Assembly (NCBI GenBank): GCA_026120035.1
Contig: JALRME010000005.1
Coordinates: 372,001 to 436,000, forward strand
DNA length: 64,000 nt
DNA from: Coleophoma eucalyptorum
Lineage: Eukaryota > Ascomycota > Leotiomycetes > Helotiales > Dermateaceae
Direction of reading: 5' to 3'
The position numbers were made by a program, and so were the translations under genes. Position 1 is the stretch's first letter, and each line of letters starts with the position of its first letter. Of this stretch, positions 57,392 through 64,000 are shown in pieces. Below the pieces are notes generated by a model that was not told the origin of the DNA, searched no databases, and was given only the letters and a program-made list of their open reading frames with translations.

Positions 57392-57808
57392 ATGGGTGTC
57401 CAGATAGTAGTTACGATCTGGAGAAAGGAAGGAATGTCTCTGGAGGAATTCTTCGACTACTGGACCAAAGTACATGCTCCCAAGTTCGTCAACAACGTTC
57501 CTGCACTGAAGAAATATATTACAAAATACACTCAGGTATGACTACGGCTTAAGAAGTTGTTTTGATGGATTCGAGCTCACCATCAATAGCATTCACTAAA
57601 GAGCGATGAGACTGCGAGTAGCGAGGAGCCTGACGGTGTCGCCGTCTTTACGGCCGACTCGCAAGAGGATTTTGATAAGGTGTTTCAGTCGAAGGAGTTT
57701 TTGGAGCACGTAGCGCCCGATAATGATAACTATGTGAAGGAGATGAAGACAATTATCTTGAAAGATGATGAGAACATGGTCATGGTGTATGAAAGAGACG
57801 CCAAATAG
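57392..57808 (+). CDS. EthD-domain (dimeric alpha/beta-barrel) protein
   Basis: Two-exon gene of 120 residues that is easily missed because each exon is short: 57392-57535 and 57590-57808, with a 54-nt intron (GTATGA, CAATAG) that keeps phase 0. The N-terminus MGVQIVVTIWRKEGMSLEEFF then DYWTKVHAPKFVNNVPALKKYI is the family pattern of EthD (PF07110): beta strand, helix, and a W-x3-HAP motif. The second half is DGVAVFTADSQEDFDKVFQS, KEFLEHVAPDN and a final strand MVMVYE. EthD proteins are small cofactor-free enzymes or partners in oxidative degradation of organics; in fungi many sit in aromatic polyketide clusters. Position next to a divergent SDR supports a small catabolic or biosynthetic role. 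Substrate unknown. Confidence 0.85.
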
Positions 57809-59240
57809 ATGATGTTGTAGAGACGAAATGAGATGGAAATCTAGATGCAGGACAGAGGAAATGTCAGAAAATGGTCTATAGATAGGTCTTTCCAGACCAA
57901 TACTGTATATTCTAAAGTTCTCCTTTTCTCACTCTGAGTATCCTACTTCTGAATCAATTATGATGAAGTAGAAACGGTGAGTAATATAAGCACTAACCAG
58001 CAGTAAAGAAGACTAATATATAAACACGTGACTGGGTTTCTCTTTGGCAACTTTGCTTACTCGGAATCTCCATTCTTTCAGCACCAACCCCAACTTAGAG
58101 TCGGCCTTGACCGTGATTTCTCTTTGAACTGGGGTCTGGTACAGCCGCAGGAAGGACGCTTGAAAGTTCAGTACAAGGGTCTTTACGTATCGATCCGGGT
58201 TTGAACCGACAGTCACCGGGTAGATCTCATGCGAGTCCACAGACCTTGATAGATCGCATCCCATTCCACTACCCAGCAGTCATCCCCAGGGGCGCTCCTG
58301 AGGACTCGATATATGAAGATGCCTTGCGATAAAACATGAGCAAATTCAAGAGAATATTCACTCATGGATTTGCCAGCAAGGTGCACATCGTCGTGCTTGG
58401 CGCCATTTCAATGTGGTAGTATGCTGGTTCATCTGATGCCCGTAGCTAACGGCGACGCCGACCAGGGAAAGAAGCCCAGCAAATTTGCGGCAATACCCGC
58501 TGCCATGTTCTGATGCGCTGTAGAGCCAAGGCATGCTCCCAAACTACTGCCCACATCGACAGGAGAGCTGAAATTGTTTTTTTTTTGAACACGTCCCAAT
58601 TGCACCTTGTCGCAGGGTACTCGAGTATTTGAACCCACTGATGGGAAGCCTTCAGGTCGGCGATCCACTTAACTTGGCAGCGCGTATAAAGGACTAAGCT
58701 GTGGCAGTTCACTCGTATTCATGACAAGGGGAACGCAGCCTCGATGTGAGGTCGAGGCACGAGACAGGCGGGATTATCCTTTGTGTCGGTATCTATACAC
58801 TGTGCAGAAAGCAGCCCTCAATGAATGCGATATCATCACTTGCATGCATCTCCTCCTCCTGTCAGGTTGTTTGGCAGACTAGCGCTGACTCTGGCCCCCC
58901 AGCCTCGAAGCTCTCGGGGACCTGATCTCGGTTTTGGTCGGCGACCCAATAGCATTGCTCGCTTGTCTTCCCCAGCAGATAAGCGGCCTTATAGAGGCCT
59001 GCCCTTTCACTCACTGTGCATAGAACATGCCCGGCCGGCTGCTGCTGGAATTGTTCTTCGGGTTTTCCATAAAGTAAAAAACTATATTCGGTCTTGGCTT
59101 GTGATGATCTGGTACTTGCGGGTGTACGGGCCCTGGATTGGATGTATAAGTACAATGGAACTCATTAGGCCTCGCTTTTCCCCCAGATTTGGTGTGCTTC
59201 TTCTTTATTCTGCATCCGAGCACTGCCATATTCTTGGACG
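57809..59240. other. ABCG transporter upstream region
   Basis: About 1.4 kb. Minus-strand frames at 58013-58264 and 58429-58712 start with ATG but have no domain or plausible splice partner. A TTTGAACC string near 58200 recalls a tRNA T loop, but no A box or clover-leaf is found. Confidence 0.5.
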
Positions 59241-61495
59241 ATGAACAGCAAACCTGATTTCCGAGCGCCTAGCATGGAAAAGCGTTCTCAGAGCAGTAAC
59301 AGCGCCGTGCTCCCCCCGGACCCCAATGTCGACATCGAGCAGGGGGCCGTTGATGATGCCCAACTTATGAACAATATCGTTCAGAGTTTGGCCTGGCAGC
59401 GAGTTACTGTGACAGTGAAAGACCGCAAAACCAAGCAGCCAAAGACCCTACTGGACTGCGTAGATGGAGTAGTCAAGGCTGGTGAGTTCTTTGATCCTAC
59501 TTTTATAGTCGATCAATACTTATCACATTTTCAGGAGAGGTTTGTGCCTTAATGGGCCCCAGTGGCTGCGGAAAGACTACACTCCTCAATATGCTATCTG
59601 GTCGTGATGTCCCTGGCGAAGTCGGAGGAAAGATTCTACTGAACGGCAAATCAGTCTCGACTGCAACATTTCGCCGCCTGAGCTCTTACGTCGAGCAAGA
59701 TGATGTTCTCGTTGGTTCTCTGACTGTCAGAGAGACCTTATCATTTGCAGCACGACTTGCCCATACCAAGTAAGAGAGATGTTGTTGTAGATATAATTTA
59801 TATGCTGATAGTATACTAGCAAATTTACCAAGAAAGACCGTATGAGACGTATCGAAGGACTACTCGAGTCTTTCGGTCTTAAAGCGCAAGCCGATCATAT
59901 CATCGGTACTCCTATCAAGAAAGGCATCAGTGGCGGTCAAAAACGACGAACCAGTGTAGCCAGTCAATTGATTACTGGACCAAAGATCATGTTTCTTGAT
60001 GAACCAACTTCTGGTCTGGACTCGGCGGCAAGCTATGAGGTGATATCGTTTGTCAAGACGATGGCCAAGCGATACAATGTTAGTAGACTTTTCTCTACCC
60101 AAAAGATGCACTTCTAATCTATATAGTTGATCATCGTTGCCAGTATTCATCAGCCATCAACTACTACCTTCGAGTTATTCGACAAGCTCCTGCTCCTCTC
60201 TGGTGGGAAAACTCAGTACTTTGGTCCAGTTGACAATGTTGGAGCTCACTTCGAATCTATTGGACATCCAATTCCACTACGCACCAACCCGGCTGAATTC
60301 TTACTAGACATCATAAACACAGATTTCGCCACTAATCGCCCAAGTTCTTGGGATCAACTGCAGCATATTCGTGACGGTTGGGTCGGATCCCCCCTCGTTG
60401 CTCAAATCGAAGGGGAAATTGAGCAATGCATCCAGAATCAGAAAGAAATCACGCTGCCGGCCCTGTCGAGTAGTAGCTTTTTTCAGATTCTGGTCACCCT
60501 GCTTCATAGATCGTTCATCAAGAGCTACCGTGATGTTATTGCCTATGGAGTTCGTATTGCTATGTACACAGGTTCGTCAAGGAAAAATAATCACTGATGA
60601 GTTTTGTGAAAATACTGATTCTCGACTAGGCTTGGCAATCATGATGGGAACAGTCTGGCTTCGTTTAGGCACAGACCAGAAATACATTGTACCCTTTACT
60701 AACGCAATCGTGAGTTCCATCTACTCTATATCCGCAGATTGCATGTACTCATTAGTTTTGTGACAGTTCTTCGGCAGTGCATTCATGTCCTTCATGGCCG
60801 TAGCCTATATACCTAGCTTTCTCGAAGATCGATCCACGTTCATTAAAGAACGGGCCAACGGATTATACGGATCTGCCGTATTCATGCTCTCCAACTTCCT
60901 CATTGGCCTACCCTATCTATTTTTGTTTGCTATAATCTTCTCCTGCATCGCATACTGGCTGGGTAACTTCCGCCCCAATGGTTCAGCGTTCATGACCTGG
61001 ATAATGTGGCTATACCTCGATCTGGTCGCTGCCGAGTCGCTTGTTGTATTCATATCATCTATCTTTCCCATCTTCGTTGTCAGCCTGGCCCTGACTGCCT
61101 TCGCGAACGGCCTGTGGATGTGCGTCGGGGGCTTCCTGGTCACGCCTGAGATCCTGAACGTCTTCTGGAAATATGTTTTCCACTACATCGATTATCAGGT
61201 ATGTTAACTCTATCTCATAGTTCGAGTAGCAGCTTTGCTAACATGGCCTCACCAGTCTTACGTCTTCCAAGGAATGATTGTCAACGAATTCAAGGATCGC
61301 TCTTTTACCTGTGGCTCCGACTGCAACTGCATGTACCAAACCGACCTTGCGTCCGAGTGCCGCGTCTCAGGACAAGGTATCTTGGATGTCTACGGGTATC
61401 AGGATGGCAACACTGGCAAGTGGGTTGGCATCCTTCTTGCGATTGTTCTAGGATACAGAATACTGGGCTGGGCTTCCTTGGCTGTCAGAAAGTAA
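59241..61495 (+). CDS. ABCG-family half-size transporter
   Basis: Membrane ATPase exporter of 643 residues, one nucleotide-binding and one transmembrane domain, in the ABCG (White/PDR-type) order. Exons: 59241-59481, 59535-59769, 59820-60078, 60127-60571, 60630-60709, 60767-61198, 61256-61495; introns 48-57 nt, phase-consistent. NBD: Walker A GPSGCGKTT, Q-loop YVEQDDVLVGSLTVRE, signature GISGGQKRRTSVA, Walker B IMFLDEPTSGLDS and H-loop SIHQPS. TMD about residues 380-640: MMGTVWLRLGT, FFGSAFMSFMAVAYIPSFLEDRSTFIKE, YLFLFAIIFSCIAYWLG, LALTAFANGLWMCVGGFLV, then a Cys-rich loop (FTCGSDCNCMYQ) usual for the family's last extracellular loop, and a C-terminal helix. Half-transporters must dimerise. 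Substrate unknown; a neighbouring Zn2Cys6 gene and reductase suggest a metabolite exporter. Confidence 0.93.
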
Positions 61496-61837
61496 AAAAA
61501 AAACCGCATTAGAATCGTGTTCCATCCGGGTATTTAATTGAAATAATGGGCTTTTCCTCTCCTCCTGAGCTTGGGGGATTAATTTAGCAGATCTAGAGTT
61601 TTGGTATCGCTTGTCTGTTTCTCCACGCTCTGTTTGGGCAAGGCTATACTGTAATTATAAAAAGATGTCAGAGTAGCGACAAGGTTTTTCTTTTAATTTA
61701 GACGTCCTCGTTGACCTATCGTTTGGGGACAAATCCTACCAAAAGATTAATATTGAAAACTTTCACCAGAACTTTAACAATGGGTATGAAGCAACCATGA
61801 ACTCCACAAAACAGCACAAAAGCACCCCTCCTCTTCT
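61496..61837. other. Convergent 3' spacer
   Basis: About 340 bp between the ABCG stop (plus) and the Zn2Cys6 stop (minus). Nothing recognised. Confidence 0.6.
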
Positions 61838-62950
61838 CTAGCGCCGAATCTTCACAGTTTCCACTCCTAGACAGGTAGCAATCAACATCTGCTCAAAAAG
61901 ATCCAGTTCTTTAGTTTCACCTCGGACCCACGCATCCCTAAACTCCCTATAGCTGACCAGATCCGTAAGCCCAACGGCGCCCTGCTGCTCTCTTGAGAAT
62001 GAACCCTCACCATTCACCTCAACACCACCACCACTCCACAAGTCGCTCCGGCTTGCAAACGGCAACGCCTCGACAAACAGCGTGTGCGCGAAGCTGCCGC
62101 CCATCAGCATGGCATAGACCGTCTCGAGCTTGTGCGAGACCAGAATCGTCCGCCGCACCGACTCGGCCACGATCCATGCTCTGTGGGCCGAAAAGGCTGC
62201 GGGCAGGGACGACGGGGCGGAGAGGTAGAGCTTCTGTGTCCAGTAGCGGAGCAGCGGGATTCTTTGCTCGGCTGATGCCCGGAGGGGACTGGGGAGGTTG
62301 AAGTTGAAGAGGGTGAGGATCTGGAGGAGAAGGAGGGCCTGGACTAACGTGAACATCGAGGTGAAGGTGTGGATGTGGGAGGTGGTGTTGAGTATCCTGC
62401 TGGTGGATGTTTGGATGGCTTGGTATAATATCCCGCTCTCTGTTGAAACGGCTGGGTCGTGTAGTTCACAAAGCGAGTTCAGCTCTTGCAGTAGTGGCGG
62501 GAGGCCCTTTTCATACAGCTTGCGATGCATGAATGAAGTGGCTGCTGTGGAAGCGAATTCCTGGGGAAGCGTTAGAAGCTGGTTGACCAGGAACACGCAT
62601 GTCTCTCTATTCACGGTCCCCGCAAGGTCAGGTGGGTTGAGGTGTCGATAAGAGAGCGGAGATCGTGATATCGATGATGCCCAAGCAACAACACGCCACT
62701 CATCTACGTTTGGCATTGATATCACAGAGTTTCTATTCCACTCCTCAGGTTGGCCCCGATTAGCCTTCACAGCGACTTCTAGGGTAGGTGTTGGACGCAG
62801 AGCAGCCTCGCTCCGGCTTTCCAGAGTCCCAGGCCCATTCTGGTACTCGCAGGCGAGATTCTTGCTTTCACAACGCGCACAACGAGGAAGTCCTTTATCA
62901 CATCTCCGCTTGGCCCTGATACACTTGCTGCAAGACTTTGCCAGGGACAT
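61838..62950 (-). CDS. Short Zn2Cys6 transcription factor, cluster-regulator type
   Basis: Single-exon regulator of 370 residues. The start is the ATG at 62950; the frame runs further up but only a GTG is available there. Zinc cluster C7, C10, C17, C24, C27, C34 at the very N-terminus (CSKCIRAKRRCDKGLPRC). The rest is helical with a conserved-looking LVQALLLLQILTLFNF and SAHRAWIVAESVRRTILVSH, no PF04082 domain recognised. Short length and N-terminal cluster match regulators embedded in fungal biosynthetic gene clusters, which control adjacent genes. It is convergent with the ABCG gene and divergent from the NmrA-like reductase, whose shared upstream region has CGG-type elements. Confidence 0.87.
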   Translation of the reverse strand: MSLAKSCSKCIRAKRRCDKGLPRCARCESKNLACEYQNGPGTLESRSEAALRPTPTLEVAVKANRGQPEEWNRNSVISMPNVDEWRVVAWASSISRSPLSYRHLNPPDLAGTVNRETCVFLVNQLLTLPQEFASTAATSFMHRKLYEKGLPPLLQELNSLCELHDPAVSTESGILYQAIQTSTSRILNTTSHIHTFTSMFTLVQALLLLQILTLFNFNLPSPLRASAEQRIPLLRYWTQKLYLSAPSSLPAAFSAHRAWIVAESVRRTILVSHKLETVYAMLMGGSFAHTLFVEALPFASRSDLWSGGGVEVNGEGSFSREQQGAVGLTDLVSYREFRDAWVRGETKELDLFEQMLIATCLGVETVKIRR

Positions 62951-62994
62951 ATCGGGCACCCCTGTGGCATGTGCAATCCCCACGCGATGCGATC

Positions 62995-63200
62995 GTCCGG
63001 CTTATAAATTTTTCGGACATACAGGCACTTTCGTAATCTGCTTCCAGAAGGTTGGGGAAGGAGAGTCAGGAAGAGACAATATAGAGACATTACAAAGATC
63101 CAGCCGTGCAAATGGAGTCTAGTACAAAGCGAGCTACGTTGTCATCCTCTGCACTATGCACCTGCGCTGAAAGAGGACTAGTCTCCACCGCGGTTAGCGG
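62995..63200. promoter_or_regulatory. CGG-type elements in divergent promoter
   Basis: GTCCG (62995-62999) and CGGAC (63014-63018) form a 5-bp inverted repeat with a 14-nt spacer, 45-68 bp upstream of the Zn2Cys6 gene start. Farther on, CCGCGG at 63188-63193 overlaps CGG-N4-CGG (63191-63200). Zn2Cys6 dimers bind paired CGG triplets, so autoregulation plus control of the neighbouring reductase is possible. Short motifs, chance not excluded. Confidence 0.3.
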
Positions 63201-63573
63201 CATGTAAGTTTAGCGAGCTCACCGGGTCGTCGTCGCTAAGCTGTAGTTGGTTGATGGAAGGGCAGATCCCAGCCTCAACTTGGCCGGCCATACATCATTG
63301 CAACAAGTCGTAAGGCTCAACTGTATAGAGAAAATCAGGATATAACCCGATCCAAAGATATATAAATAATGGGTTCTGCTGTTGCTGTTTTCGCTTTCCG
63401 GTATCTCAGCATCCTCCTACAGTGTTCTCTGTCAAGAAATCTCAATCCGTCTGCACTTATTAACCTCGTTTACCATATTATATCTCATCAACAAAAGTCT
63501 CACTTATAATTTCCCAAGCACTTCCAGACTTCAACAAAACTCCTCTTCTCTACCATTCCCCTCAGGCACCATC

Positions 63574-64000
63574 ATGCCTTCCCGGATTCAGAACGTCATG
63601 GTGATCGGTGCATCAGGAAGCACCGGCGTCCCCATCGTCAACGCTCTTCTACAATCAGGGTTCACCGTGAGCGTACTCGCCCGAGAATCCTCCACAGCAA
63701 CCTATCCAGCAACAGTCCGTGCCTTCAAGACCGATTACAGCACCGAATCGCTCGTAGCAGCCCTGCAAGGCCAAGACGCCATAGTGAGCACCATCACCAC
63801 GACCTCCGTGGCAATCCAGTCCGCCATAATCGACGCTGCCGTCACGGCCGGCGTGAAGAGGTTCATACCCTCAGAGTTTGGAGTCGACACTGCAAAGCCG
63901 GGCCTCGGCGACGCGCTGCCCGTCTTCGCACCCAAGGTGGCTACGGTCAAGTATCTACAGAGCAAGGAAGCTTCCGGGCTTGAGTGGACGGCCTTGGCTA
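63574..64000 (+). CDS. NmrA-like/isoflavone reductase-like NAD(P)-binding protein, 3' partial
   Basis: The frame begins at 63574 (MPSRIQNVMVIGASGST) and runs off the right edge after 142 codons. N-terminal G-A-S-G-S-T-G is the NmrA/PCBER Rossmann motif (VMVIGASGSTGVPIVNALLQSG), then LARESS as the strand-2 cofactor loop, DAIVSTITT, and the family hallmark GVKRFIPSEFGVDT. The expected catalytic region is beyond the window. Members reduce aromatic compounds or act as NADP-sensing regulators. Divergent from the short Zn2Cys6 gene across about 620 bp, so co-regulation is likely. Confidence 0.88.
   Translation, partial: MPSRIQNVMVIGASGSTGVPIVNALLQSGFTVSVLARESSTATYPATVRAFKTDYSTESLVAALQGQDAIVSTITTTSVAIQSAIIDAAVTAGVKRFIPSEFGVDTAKPGLGDALPVFAPKVATVKYLQSKEASGLEWTALA

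Noticed and set aside
58185..58270. TTTGAACC string suggesting a minus-strand tRNA
   Set aside because: The acceptor ends can pair, but the A box, D arm and anticodon loop do not fit any tRNA.

Overview
The window is nuclear DNA of a filamentous ascomycete (Pezizomycotina). The evidence is short GT-AG introns of about 41-230 nt with CTAAY-like branch sites, three Zn2Cys6 regulators, a DASH-complex gene, a HeLo-domain protein, a secreted pectin lyase and a Trm2-type tRNA methyltransferase with its own iron-sulfur-like cysteines. A plant-associated Leotiomycete is my best guess, but that placement is inference. I assigned 21 protein genes and one tRNA-Asp. Most are spliced, and exon borders were set by hand from splice signals plus reading-frame continuity.

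Layout. 1-5.6 kb: 3' part of a Kcs1-type inositol hexakisphosphate kinase, then a Zn2Cys6 regulator. 5.8-10.4 kb: a 12-exon sugar transporter and a secreted pectin lyase, both on the minus strand, which fits a carbon-scavenging pair. 10.4-14.7 kb: gene-poor AT-rich DNA with hairpins and an intron-containing tRNA-Asp(GTC). 14.7-21 kb: a RING protein, PRMT5 and a coiled-coil protein. 22.7-28.5 kb: a giant WD40/proline-rich protein. 28.5-41.4 kb: about 13 kb holding only one short serine-rich gene, simple repeats and a decayed tandem repeat. 41.4-46 kb: a translation and division block, with Trm2 and mitoribosomal uS5m divergent from a 218-bp spacer, followed by Dad3. 46-52.8 kb: a Zn2Cys6 regulator, a HeLo-pseudokinase and an FMN-binding split-barrel protein. 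54-57.8 kb: an alkylguanine transferase with an extra N-terminal domain, an SDR and an EthD-domain protein. 59-64 kb: an ABCG half-transporter, a short Zn2Cys6 regulator and an NmrA-like reductase cut by the window end.

The most interesting points are these. (1) The HeLo four-helix-type region is fused to a kinase fold that lacks the catalytic Asp, an architecture like that of animal and plant MLKL necroptosis executioners. (2) The sugar transporter has a 10-nt microexon and a one-base phase conflict at one exon junction. (3) uS5m carries an inserted CCHC zinc knuckle. (4) The SDR/EthD/ABCG/Zn2Cys6/NmrA stretch at the right end looks like the edge of a detoxification or specialised-metabolism locus. 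(5) The central gene desert contains a diverged tandem repeat. No CRISPR, phage or intact transposon was seen.
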